64,000 bases of DNA from Corella eumyota. Lineage: Eukaryota; Chordata; Ascidiacea; Phlebobranchia; Corellidae. The stretch spans positions 3,844,001 through 3,908,000 of the forward strand of contig OY720103.1 in NCBI GenBank assembly GCA_963082875.1. Reading direction: 5' to 3'. Of this stretch, positions 1 through 11,262 are shown piece by piece. The translations under genes were made by a program, and so were the position numbers. Positions within the stretch are counted from its first letter, which is position 1; every line of letters begins with the position of its first letter. Below the pieces are notes generated by a model. The model made no database searches, had not been told where the DNA came from, and worked only from the letters and a program-made list of their open reading frames with translations.

Positions 1-1160
1 ATATCCGAATTTTCTTTTTAATTCTGCTCTGGCTAACATTAAAACACAAAAAAGACATTTTGTCACATACACATCTCGAAGTTAATTAAGGGTGCTTTTT
101 TATTTTAAATTTTTGTCAAAATGCTACTAGGTCTGTAAATTGGGTTCTGAATTTTTTTTTTATTTATTTCTAAAATTATTTTACTTTTTGAATTAATTAA
201 TTGTGCTAATGGTGCTAAGTTTAAGGTTGCTATTTTTATTTAAATGATATCATATACGGTACAATATGTGTTACAACTCATCTACTTAGGTTACTTTTCA
301 TATAACTTTCGGTTGAATTGTTAAATGTGATTTTATGGTATTGTCTTCCTTGTCAAAATGTTACAGATATTGAAGTGTTTATTTGTTAAAATGTGTTCCT
401 TTTAAAAGTATTCTAGGCTTCAGTATGGTAGATAAAATATATTTTTTCTAATATAATAGTTAATACTATTTGACAAATCTAACTTTAATGTCTTTGTTTT
501 TTTTTTAAACGAACTTATTTTTTGTAAAAAAATGTTTTAATAGCAACTGCCATTCACTTATTGGTGCAGTAAAAATATGAAGATGTGTTTTCTGGCTTTG
601 TTTTGCAGTGTTTAAAACTCTGGCGTCCTTTTTTAGATTTTTTCTTGCCTGACAAAACTGTTTTCTACTTCATACTTAAATAAAAACATCTCATATGGTG
701 AAATTTTAACAACTTGTTGGGAGAGTTGTCAAAAATATAAATATGTCCTCCATAAGTTTTTAGAAAAAAAATGTATTACTATTAATAGATAAAAATGGTA
801 ATTATATAAAAATAGGTGACACTTACGTAATCATTTAGATATAACCTTATGCAGTAGAATGCAAATTTTAAACCCAAGGGAATTGCTTTAATTTTAAACC
901 ACGATTTTGGGCGAACTGCTTGGAGCTTTAAACAACAACCAAATACAGTAACTCAAGATATGTTTTAATACAGTAACTCAAGATATGTTCTAGTTACTAA
1001 AAACAATTCAGGAAGCTATTAGTTGTTCACGAGTAAAGTTATATTATTAAATACCATGCTTTAATTTTCGAAAAATTAAGTTTTTATCTTGGAACACTGA
1101 CTTTTTATCTGACTGCTGGCATTGCGTAGCCCCAGGTGCATAAACAAATGTAAGATTAAT
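1..1160. other. AT-rich stretch, no gene recognised
   Basis: No open frame here resembles a known protein, and there is no clear splice-bounded exon or RNA gene. The stretch ends where homology to SCCPDH begins. Exons of the broken SCCPDH paralogue further upstream cannot be excluded, but none is visible. Confidence 0.6.
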
Positions 1161-1164
1161 TTGC

Positions 1165-1395
1165 ATGAAAGGACACTTTCCTACTTATGAATGTGCCGTG
1201 CAAGGCTATGGTAATATATCGACCTTAAAAGAAATACGAAAAGTATTTGGCCATGAACCTTTACCGTACATTGGACCCAAATCAAAAGGGTCCTTACATT
1301 TTTGCAAAAATTTAAACAAGTATGCAATGCATTTTTTAGGAGCAGATAGGTCTGTAGTTCTGCGTACCCAAAGATACTTTTACGAAGTACTTTAA
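1165..1395 (+). pseudogene. Fragment of a second SCCPDH-like gene
   Basis: The 76-codon frame matches the middle of the intact SCCPDH-like protein encoded at 36669-37907 (-), roughly residues 175-253. Shared pieces include KGHF.TYE.AVQG.G, GSLHF, LNKYA, FLGADR.VV and the QRY..EVL end. Nothing of the N-terminal Rossmann domain or the C-terminal third is found next to it. The homology stops exactly where the 1.67-kb duplicated repeat block starts (about 1394), so the paralogue was probably cut by that repeat or copied together with it. Divergence from the intact gene is substantial (about two thirds identical by eye), so the copy is not recent. It could be one surviving exon of a gene lying mostly outside the window, but the stop codon at the repeat junction argues for a relic. 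Confidence 0.75.
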
Positions 1396-1930
1396 AAAAG
1401 ATATTTATTTTATATTAATGTTTATACTTTGTAGACGTAAAATAGTATCCAAGCTTTAGAAGTAGAAAGGTGGCAAATAAATGCTTTAGAGTCGCAGAAC
1501 AAAAGCGTGGCGCTTTTATATACGTATACCTATATTTATTATTTTAATTTATTTTTTATTTAAATTAAATTTTATTTTAACTAATTTTTATTTAAACTTA
1601 TTTTTTTATTACATTAATTTATTTATATTTTATTATATAATTTGATTATTTCGTGCACATTTAATTGAAATACATTTTATTTTAAACGTATTTGTGAAAA
1701 ATAAACTTTTGTTCAATATAATTTGTACTGCATTCTTTAGAACGACCTAAAGCGAAAAAGAGAGCTATGCGACAATCCTCTCTATAATAGAACAAACGTA
1801 AAATATCGCGTCTTAAGCGCGCTTAGTGCACTGTAGTAAATATTACACAGTAATTACATGCGACGATTTAATTTTTTTCTAAGTCCTAGGATTTGATATG
1901 TATGTATGCATTTTTGCAGCGATAAACAAA

Positions 1931-2000
1931 GCAGCTACGTGGCTCGGTGGTATGTCTCCCGCCTGGAATGCCAAAGGTTCCAGGTTCGAAGTACCGCAAA
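1931..2000 (+). repeat. tRNA-like module 1
   Basis: A Pol III A-box-like stretch (TGGCTCGGTGG) is followed about 40 bases later by a B-box-like GGTTCGAAGTACC. The spacing is tRNA-like, but the acceptor ends do not pair, so this is a tRNA-like element and not a tRNA gene. A second copy lies at about 4640-4715 in the duplicate block. Confidence 0.55.
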
Positions 2001-2712
2001 TACACTTTTTATTAAATAAAGGGTCGTATTTGGTAAGATAAGTATTAGGATTCGTAATCAAATTTTAACTTCTCTCAAAGCTCTTCAGTTAGTACTGTCG
2101 TTATTCTGTTGTATTCGCATTATCTTCTACTGTATCGTATCTTTCATGTTCAAACCCCGCTGACCCCGTCTTACAAAGGCAAAAAACTTCTTCCGCGAAT
2201 GCAGGAAAAATTAAGCAGAAAAAAATATTTTATTTTCCGCAAAAATCAAAAGTCAAAAATCGCGAATTTTTTGAAAATTTCGAAAGAAAGGTCAAAAAGT
2301 GGTGTTTTTAGCGTTTTTTATCCTCATTTTTGCACAAAATATCAATTTACTCAAAAACTACAAAAGATAGCGCGATGAAACCAAGTTTGTTGAACTCAGC
2401 ACCTTCCAATACATATTCTGACAAAGTTTCAGTAAAATTGGGTCCAAAAAAATTTTGAAATTTCGAAAAAAAATTTCGACGGGTATTTGCAAGCAAATTT
2501 TTTTTAAATTCTAAAATTATTTTTCGAATAAAAAAATCTGAAATTTACAGTGCAGAATTACATAGGCATGCAAAATCGATTGTACTAAACAAAAACTGAT
2601 AATATGTTGTTTTAATAATTTTTTATAACAATTTTGTGTTTATTTTTTTTTGTTGAACGTATCACACTAATTGTATATATTTTCAGAAAAGCGTATCTTC
2701 GCATCGTCCTCG

Positions 2713-2775
2713 TTAGCTGAACGTTTAAGGCTCTTGACTGCTAGGCAGATTGCTCGGGTTCGAATCCACGCTTGG
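2713..2775 (+). repeat. tRNA-like module 2
   Basis: TTAGCTGAACG.TTAAGGC resembles the D arm of Leu/Ser tRNAs, and GGGTTCGAATCC is a good B box. The copy at about 5417-5480 has the more canonical GGTTAAGGC. The acceptor stem is not recognisable. Confidence 0.55.
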
Positions 2776-2877
2776 TAAGTATTAACAAGTCTGGTAAAAT
2801 CACAATTTTAACAAATTTGATATGCAGGTTAACCTTACAAGAAATGTACGTTTAAAAATTCAGGTCTTGAAGAGCAA

Positions 2878-2942
2878 CCAGCGTAGCTCAAGCGGTAAGT
2901 CGACAGACCTGTCCTCGATGAGTCGTAGGTTCGATTCCCATC
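2878..2942 (+). repeat. tRNA-like module 3
   Basis: GTAGCTCAAGCGGTAAG (A box) and GTAGGTTCGATTCCC (B box) stand at tRNA spacing. It is followed by a roughly 105-bp spacer that recurs, diverged, before modules 4 and 5 and after module 6. The copy in the second block is at about 5584-5650. Confidence 0.6.
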
Positions 2943-3050
2943 GAAAATAAGGATAATGAAAATTTAAAGGTAAAAAATTTTTAATAAATATTTAAACATG
3001 TGTTTACGCTACAACCTATATACCTTCGAATTCGTAATACTGAAATCGCA

Positions 3051-3122
3051 GACCTGGTAGCACAGTGGGATAGTCGACATTACAACGTTCGGCGAGGTAG
3101 TGGGTTCGATCCCCACTGCTCG
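3051..3122 (+). repeat. tRNA-like module 4
   Basis: A GGTAGCACAGTGGG A-box-like stretch and GTGGGTTCGATCCCC B box; closely related to module 5 (3238-3311). In the second duplicated block this module is cut after about 18 bases where the satellite begins. Confidence 0.6.
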
Positions 3123-3125
3123 AAC

Positions 3126-3800
3126 CCCAGCAAGCCCGTAGCGACTTAGAAGTGTCCAAAAGGTACTTACGTTTTTGACGAATATTTAAACGTTACAACT
3201 AACATATATATCCTAGAATTAGTAGTACTAAAAGTGCCGCCCCGGTAGCAGAGTGGGATAGTCGACGTGACAACGTTCGGCGAGGTAGTGGGTTCGATCC
3301 CCACTGCTCGGCAGAGACATTGTCGTCTCGAAAGCACTGGTTCGATTCCCGTCGATTGAAATAAAAAATTTATCTCAATCGAAAATAGAAGGGGGGAGGG
3401 TGGACAGCCCCCTGGGAAGAAAACAGAGGTGTTTGCTGAATTTTTTTCTGAAAAAAACTACAGCTGTATAAAATGAAGAGAAAATTTCAGCAAAGCCCCC
3501 TGTTTTCTTCCCAGGGCGCTGTCTACCCTCCCCCCTTCTATTTTCGATTGAGATAAATTTTTTATTTCAATCGACGGGAATCGAACCCGTGCATGTGAGA
3601 CGACACTGTCTCTGCCGAGCAGTCGGGATCGAACCCACTACCTCGCCGAACGTTGTCACGTCGACTATCCCACTCTGCTACCGGGGCGGCACTTTTAGTA
3701 CTACTAATTCTAGGATATATATGTTAGTTGTAACGTTTAAATATTCGTCAAAAACGTAAGTACCTTTTGGACACTTCTAAATCGATACGGGCTTGCTGGG
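3126..3800. repeat. 675-bp near-perfect palindrome (fold-back element)
   Basis: The left arm (3126-3443) is the reverse complement of the right arm (3484-3800) over about 315 bp, with only a few mismatches and a loop of about 40 bases. Each arm carries a full tRNA-like module (left 3238-3311 on +, right about 3615-3690 on -) and a partial second one ending in GGTTCGATTCCCGTCG. A C/G-rich run stands near the apex. No transposase frame is present. As RNA or single-stranded DNA this would form a very long hairpin. Confidence 0.9.
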
Positions 3801-3862
3801 AATCGAACCTCGTACCTTCACGACATTCCGTAGCCGTCTATTCCGATGAGCTATCGTGGCGG
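3796..3862 (-). repeat. tRNA-like module 6 (minus strand)
   Basis: On the minus strand GATAGCTCATCGGAATAGA serves as A-box region and GAGGTTCGATTCCCA as B box. The flank beyond it shows the same TTTAAAC...TTAC...ACAAC...GAATT spacer pattern seen beside modules 3-5, so these are modules of one family. Confidence 0.55.
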
Positions 3863-3976
3863 TGAAATGAGCATTACAATTCTAAGGGTACGTAGGTTAT
3901 ATTGTAAACACACGTTTAAATAGTTATTAAAAATTATATTACCTTAAAGATTATTTTTTTTCGCAGATCCCTACCT

Positions 3977-4043
3977 GGGAATCGAACTCACGACTCCGCA
4001 ACATCAGGTCTACCGACTAACCCACTCGGCTATCGCGGGCGAT
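3977..4043 (-). repeat. tRNA-like module 7 (minus strand)
   Basis: On the minus strand GATAGCCGAGTGGGTTAGTC is a good A box and GTGAGTTCGATTCCC a good B box. Acceptor strands pair poorly, so a functional tRNA is unlikely. It faces the plus-strand modules across the palindrome. Confidence 0.55.
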
Positions 4044-4106
4044 GTTTAAGTTATACATATTGAACATTACATTGGTTGTAACTTAAGCAAAAGTTTAATT
4101 ATTTGT

Positions 4107-5774
4107 TAAAAAAGATATTTATTTTATATTAATGTTTATACTATGTTGACGTGAAATGGTATTCAAGCTTTAGAAGTAGAAAGGTGACAAATAAATGTTC
4201 TATAGTCGCAGAACAGAGCTAGTGCTTTTATATACGTTTTCCTATATTTATTATTTTAATTTATTTTTTATTTAAACTAAATTTTATTTTAACTATTTTT
4301 TATTTAAACTTATTTTTTTATTACATTAATTTATTTATATTTTATTATATAATTTGATTATTTCGTGCACATTTAATTGAAATACATTTTATTTTAAACG
4401 TATTTGTGAAAAATAAACTCTTGTTCAATATAATTTGTACTGCATTCTTTAGAACGACCTGAAGCGAAAAAGAGAGCTATGCGACAATCCTCTCTATAAT
4501 AGAACAAACGTAAAATATCGCGTCTTAAGCGCGCTCAGTGCACTGTAGTATATATTACACAGTAATTACATGCGACGATTTAATTTTTTTCCAAGTCCTA
4601 GGATTTGATATGTATGTATGTATGCATTTTGGCAGCGATAAACAACGCAGCTACGTGGCTCGGTGGTATGTCCCCCGTCTGGAATCACAAAGGTTCCAGG
4701 TTCGAGGTACCGCAAATGCACTTTTTATTAAATAAAGGGTCGTATTTGGTAAGATAAGTATTCAGATTCGTAATCAAATATTAACTTCTCTCATAGCTCT
4801 TCAGTTAGTACTGTCGTTATTCTGTTGTATTCGCATTATCTTCTACTGTATCGTATCTTTCATGTTCAAACCCCGCTGGCCCCGTCTTACAAAGGCAAAA
4901 AACTTCTTCCGCGAATGCGGGAAAAATTATGCAGAAAAAATTATTTTATTTTCCGCAAAAGTCAAAAATCGCGAATTTTTTGAAAATTTCGAAAGAAAGG
5001 TCAAAAAGTGGTGTTTTTAGCGTTTTTTATCCTCATTTTTGCACAAAATATCAATTTACTCAAAAACTACAAAAAATAGCGCGATGAAACAAAGTTTGTT
5101 GAACTCAGCACCTTCCAATACATATTCTGACAAAGTTTCAGTAAAATTGGGTCCAAAAAAATTTTGAAATTTCGGAAAAAAAATTTCGACGGGTATTTGC
5201 AAGCAAATTTTTTTTAAATTCTAAAATTATTTTTCGAATAAAAAAACTGAAATTTACAGTGCAGAATTACATAGGCATGCAAAATCGATTGTACTAAACA
5301 AAAACTGATAATATGTTGTTTTAATAATTTTTTATAACAATTTTGTGTTTATTTTTTTTTGTTGAACGTATCACACTAATTGTATATATTTTCAGAAAAG
5401 CGTAACTTCGCACCGTCCTCGTTAGCTGAACGGTTAAGGCTCTTGACTGCTGGGCAGATTGCTCGGGTTCGAATCCACGCTTGGTAAGTATTAACAAGTC
5501 TGGTAAAATCACAATTTTAATAAATTTGATATGCAGGTTAACCTTACAAGAAATGTACGTTTAAAAATTCAGGCGTTGAAGAGCAACCAGCGTAGCTCAA
5601 GCGGTAAGTCGACAGACCTGTCCTCGATGAGTCGTAGGTTCGATTCCCAGCGAAAATAAGGATAATGAAAATTTAAAGATAAAAAAATTTTAATAAATAT
5701 TTAAACATGTGTTTACGCTACAACCTATATACCTTCGAATTAGTAATACTGAAATCGCAGACCCGGTAGCAGAG
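4107..5774 (+). repeat. 1.67-kb direct repeat, copy 2
   Basis: Second copy of 1394-3072, same orientation, carrying tRNA-like modules at about 4640-4715, 5417-5480 and 5584-5650. It ends abruptly inside module 4 at the satellite boundary. No coding region is supported. Confidence 0.85.
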
Positions 5775-8700
5775 TTATCTGTGGGGTCCCCCCCCCCAAA
5801 AATTTAAAATAATGTCTTACGATTTTAGCTTAAAATGGATGAGTTATATTACATTTGCTCTTACATCTTATAAACAAATATCTTACTATTTGTGGTGTGT
5901 AATAATTTTAAAGAAAATAATTTTAAAAATTTAACTTTTAAGGAAATTTTAAAAATTATTACCATATCATATTATTAAATTTAATATGACAAGGCCCCTT
6001 CAAGCTAAAGTCATAAGAAATTAGTTTAAATTGTTGGGTGGGGACGACCCCACAGATAATTACACATTTGCTTTTACATCTTATAAATAAGTATCTTACT
6101 ATTTGTGGTGCGTAATAATTTTAAAGAAAATAATTTTAAAAATTTTACTTTTATGGAAACTTTAAAAATTATTATCGAACCTGTTAACTGATGTCAAATT
6201 GTGCCTCTGTTGATATAATTTCGTTATCTCAATTTTTTTAATCTAAGTTAATAAATGTTAGAAATTACCGCATTTTTACCATATCACAATATCAAATGTA
6301 ATATAACTCATCCATTTTAAGCTAAAGCCATAACACATTAGTTTAAATTGTTATGGTGGGGGGACCCCACAGAAAATTACACATTTGCTTTTACATCTTA
6401 TAAACAAATATCTTACTATTTGTGGTGCGTAATAATTTTAAAGAAAATAATTTTAAAAATTTAACTTTTAAGGAAACATTAAAAATTATTACCATATCAT
6501 ATTATTAAATGTAATATAACTCGTCCATTTTAAGCTAAAGTCATAAGACATTAGTTTAAATTGTTGGTGGGGGGGGACCCCACAGATAATTGCACATTTG
6601 CTTTTACATCTTATAAACAAATATCTTACTATTTGTGGTGTGTAATAATTTTAAAGAAAATAATTTTAAAAATTATTACCATATCATATTATTAAATGTA
6701 ATATAACACCCCCGATTCAAGCTAAAGCCATAACACATTAGCTTAAATTTTTGGGTGGGGGTGGACCCCACAGATAATTGCACATTTGCTTTTACATCTT
6801 ATAAATAAGTATCTTACTATTTGTGGTGCGTAATAATTTTAAAGAAAATAATTTTAAAAATTTTACTTTTATGGAAACTTTAAAAATTTTTATCGAACCT
6901 GTTAACCAAAGGTGGGCACCAAATCGTTAATGCGTTAAACGTTAAATAACGAAGTTAATTTTTTTGTTAAAATTTAACTTTTAAGTTAATTTTAAAAATC
7001 GTTATCGGACCTGTTAACTTTCGTTAAATTGTGCTTCCGTTAAATTAAGCCCGTTAACTCAATATTTTACAAGTAAATCCATAGTAATATAAGGAATATA
7101 TATGTTTAAAATTGCCGTTTATCGGGTTTAATCGTCGCAATTTTTAAACGATGTAAGTAATTACTATCCGGCCACTGTTATTTGGGCATTAGGCCTATGC
7201 CAGTTTTAAAAACTTCTTCTTAACCATTTTCGTCTAGTTAAAACATGGATTAAGAGAAAAACTATTTTTTTTAAATCTTTTTTATAAAAAAGGTAATTTC
7301 TTTGTTTGTTTTAATTAAATTTTAACGTTAACGTTTAACGATAACTTCCGTTACACTTGGTTTAATTTACCGAAAAAACGTTATCGAAGTTACTTTTATG
7401 TGTAACGAATAACCATTTAACGAAGTTGCTTTTTCGTTTAACTGTGCCCACCTATGCTGTTAACTTATGACAAATTGTGCCTCTGTTGATATAAGTTCGT
7501 TATCTCAATTTTTTTAATCTAAGTTAATAAATGTTAGAAATTACCGCATTTTTACCATATCACAATATCAAATGTACTATAACTCGTCCATTTTAAGCTA
7601 AAGTCATAAGACATTAGTTTAAATTGTTGGGGGAGGGACCCCACAGAAAATTACACATTTGCTTTTACATCTTATAAACAAATATCTTACTATTTGTGGT
7701 GCGTAACAATTTTAAAAAAAATAATTTTAAAAATTTAACTTTTAAGGAAACATTAAAAATTATCACCATATCATATTATTAAATGTAATATAACACGTCC
7801 CATTCAAGCTAAAGCCATAAGACATTAGCTTCAATTGTTGGGAGGGGACCCCACAGATAATTACACATTTGCTTTTACATCTTATAAATAAGTATCTTAC
7901 TATTTGTGGTGCGTAATAATTTAAAAAAAATAATTTAAAAAATTTAACTTTTAAGGAAATTTTAAAAATTATTACCACATCATATTATTAAATGTAATAT
8001 AACTTGTCCATTTCAAGCTAAAGTCGTAAGACATAATTTTAAATTGTTGGTGGGGGGGGGGGTGACCCCACAGATAAATGCACATTTGCTTTTAGATCTT
8101 ATAAACAAATATCTTACTATTTGTGGTGTGTAATAATTTTAAAGAAAATAATTTTAAAAATTTTACTTTTATGGAAACTTTAAAAATTATTACCATATCA
8201 TATTATTAAATGTAATATAACACGTCCCATTCAAGCTAAAGCCATAACACATTAGCTTAAATTGTTGGGGGGTGGACCCCACAGATAATTGCACATTTGC
8301 TCTTACATCTTATAAACAAATATCTTACTATTTGTGGTGCGTAATAATTTTAAAGAAAATAATTTTAAAAATTTAACTTTTAAGGAAATTTTAAAAATTA
8401 TTACCATATCATATTATTAAATTTAATATGACAAGTCCCCTTCAAGCTAAAGTCATAAGACATTAGTTTAAAATGTTGCGGGGCACCCCACAGATAATTA
8501 CACATTTGCTTTTACATCTTATAAATAAGTATCTTACTATTTGTGGTGCGTAATAATTTTAAAGAAAATAATTTAAAAAATTTTACTTTTAAGGAAATTT
8601 TAAAAATTATTACCATATCATATTATTAAATGTAATGTAACTCGTCCATTTTGAGCTAAAGTCATAAGACATTAGTTTAAATTGTTGGTGGGGGAGGGAC

Positions 8701-11262
8701 CCCACAGATAATTGCACATTTGCTTTTACATCTTATAAACAAATATCTTACTATTTGTGGTGTGTAATAATTTTAAAGAAAATAATTTTAAAAATTTAAC
8801 TTTTAAGGAAACATTAAAAATTATTACCATATCATATTATTAAATGTAAAATAACACGTGTCATTCAAGCTAAAGCCATAACACATTAGCTTAATTTGTT
8901 GGGGGGGTGGACCCCACAGATAATTGCACATTTGCTCTTACATCTTATAAACAAATATCTTACTATTTGTGGTGCGTAATAATTTTAAAGAAAATAATTT
9001 TAAAAATTTAACTTTTAAGGAAATTTTAAAAATTATTACCATATCATATTATTAAATTTAATATGACAAGTCTCCTGCAAGCTAAAGTCATAAGAAATTA
9101 GTTTAAATTGTTGGAGGGGGGGACCCCACAGATAATTACACATTTGCTTTTACATCTTATAAATAAGTATCTTACTATTTGTGGTGCGTAATAATTTTAA
9201 AGAAAATAATTTTAAAAATTTTACTTTTATGGAAACTTTAAAAATTATTATCGAACCTGTTAACTTATGTCAAATTGTGCCTCAGTTGATATAAGTCCGT
9301 TATCTCAATTTTTTTAATCTAAGTTAATAAATGTTAAAAATTACCGCATTTTTACCATATCACAATATCAAATGTAATGTAACTCGTCCATTTTAAAAGA
9401 CATTAGTATAAATTGTTGGGGTTGGGGGACCCCACAGATAATTACACATTTGCTTTTACATCTTATAAACAAATATCTTACTATTTGTGGTGCGTAATAA
9501 TTTTAAAGAAAATAATTTTAAAAATTTAACTTTTAAGGAAACATTAAAAATTATTACCATATCATATTATTAAATTTAATATAACACGTCCCATTCAAGC
9601 TAAAACCATAACACATTAGCTTAAATTGTTGGGGGTAGGACCCCACAGATAATTACACATTTGCTTTTACATCTTATAAATAAGTATCTTACTATTTGTG
9701 GTGCGTAATAATTTTAAAGAAAATAATTTAAAAAATTTAACTTTTAAGGAAATTTTAAAAATTATTACCATATCATATTATTAAATGTAATATAACTCAT
9801 CCATTTTAAGCTAAAGTCATAAGACATTAGTTTAAATTGTTGGTGGGGGGGGACCCCACATATAATTGCACATTTGCTCTTACATCTTATAAACAAATAT
9901 CTTACTATTTGTGGTGTGTAATAATTTTAAAGAAAATAATTTTAAAAATTTAACTTTTAAGGAAACATTAAAAATTATTACCATATCATATTATTAAATG
10001 TAATATAACACGTCCCATTCAAGCTAAAGCCATATCACATTAGCTTAAATTGTTGGGGGGGTGGACCCCACAGATAATTGCACATTTGCTCTTACATCTT
10101 ATAAACAAATATCTTACTATTTGTGGTGCGTAATAATTTTAAAGAAAATAATTTTAAAAATTTAACTTTTAAGGAAATTTTAAAAATTATTACCATATCA
10201 TATTATTAAATTTAATATGACAAGTCCCCTTCAAGCTAAAGTCATAAGACATTAGTTTAAATTGTTGGGGGGGTACCCCACAGATAATTACACATTTGCT
10301 TTTACATCTTATAAATAAGTATCTTACTATTTGTGGTGCGTAATAATTTTAAAGAAAATAATTTTAAAAATTTTACTTTTATGGAAACTTTAAAAATTAT
10401 TATTGAACCTGTTAACTTATGTCAAATTGTGCCTCTGTTGATATAAGTTCGTTATCTCAATTTTTTTAATCTAAGTTAATAAATGTTAGAAATTACTGCA
10501 TTTTTACCATATCACAATATCAAATGTAATATAACACCTCCATTTTAAGCTAAAGCCATTAGACATTAGTATATTTTGTTAGGGTGGAGACCCCACAGAT
10601 AATTGCACATTTGCTCTTACATCTTATAAATAAATATCTTACTATTTGTGGTGCGTAATAATTTTAAAGAAAATAATTTTAAAAATTTAACTTTTAAGGA
10701 AATTTTAAAAATTATTACCATATCATATTATTAAATGTAATATGACAAGTCCCCTTCAAGCTAAAGTCATAAGACATTAGTTTAAATTGTTGGGGGGTGG
10801 ACCCCACAGATAATTGCACATTTGCTTTTACATCTTATAAATAAGTATCTTACTATTTGTGGTGCGTAATAATTTTAAAAATTTAACTTTTAAGGAAACT
10901 TTAAAAATTATTATCAAACCTGTTAACTTTTGTCAAATTGTTCTTCTGTTGATAATTTCGTTATCTAAAATTTTATTAAATCTAAGTTAATAAATGTTAG
11001 GAATTACTGCATTTTTACCATATCACAATATCAAATGTAATGTAACACGTCCGTTTTAAGCTAAAGTCATAAGACATTAGTTTAAATTGTTAGGGGGGGG
11101 ACCCCACAGACAATTGCACATTTGCTCCTACATCTTATAAATAAATATCTTACTATTTGTGGTGCGTAATAATTTTAAAGAAAATAATTTTAAAAATTTT
11201 ACTTTTAAGGAAACATTAAAAATTATTATCGAACCTGTTAACTTTTGTCAAATTGTGCCTCA
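5775..11262 (+). repeat. Satellite array, about 21 units of two lengths
   Basis: Units recur about every 210 bp, marked by CCCCACAGATAATT, ACATTTGCTTTTACATC and TACTATTTGTGGTG. Several are about 305-320 bp long because they hold an extra block containing CCTGTTAAC and TTGTGCCTC. Unit anchors (the ACATTTGC word) lie near 5851, 6063, 6381, 6594, 6782, 7655, 7864, 8082, 8293, 8501, 8717, 8926, 9140, 9446, 9656, 9868, 10082, 10291, 10606, 10815 and 11118. Each unit has a G run of variable length before ACCCCAC. The leftmost 85 bp (5775-5858) are in inverted orientation relative to the rest. There is no open frame of note. Confidence 0.95.
6907..7456. mobile_element. hAT-type MITE, 550 bp, in the satellite
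   Basis: The ends are inverted repeats (CAAAGGTGGGCAC at left, GTGCCCACCTATG at right) of hAT type, flanked by a perfect 8-bp target duplication CTGTTAAC at 6899-6906 and 7457-7464. Eight-base duplications and a GGTGGGCA-like end are typical of hAT transposons. No transposase is encoded, so it is non-autonomous. The inner sequence after the left end resembles the long satellite unit, including CCTGTTAAC and TTGTGCTTC. Confidence 0.9.

Larger units (their letters stand above)
1394..3072 (+). repeat. 1.67-kb direct repeat, copy 1
   Basis: Nearly colinear with 4107-5774. Both start with the same AT-rich stretch and continue through a region of A/T runs, then three tRNA-like modules (1931-2000, 2713-2775, 2878-2942) and the start of a fourth. 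Copies differ by scattered substitutions and small indels, and look well over 90% identical by eye. No protein-coding frame in it is convincing. The two copies flank the palindrome at 3126-3800, so the arrangement is repeat, palindrome, repeat. Confidence 0.85.

Noticed and set aside
2713-4043. Functional tRNA genes
   Set aside because: A and B boxes are good, but acceptor and anticodon stems do not pair convincingly in any module, so tRNA-like element is the safer call.
8050-8070. G-quadruplex in the satellite G run
   Set aside because: Each unit has a single G run about 200 bp from the next, so an ordinary intramolecular quadruplex is not expected.
5775-11262. CRISPR-like or regulatory repeat array
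   Set aside because: Units are adjacent, over 200 bp long and lack unique spacers; the sequence is eukaryotic. It is a satellite.
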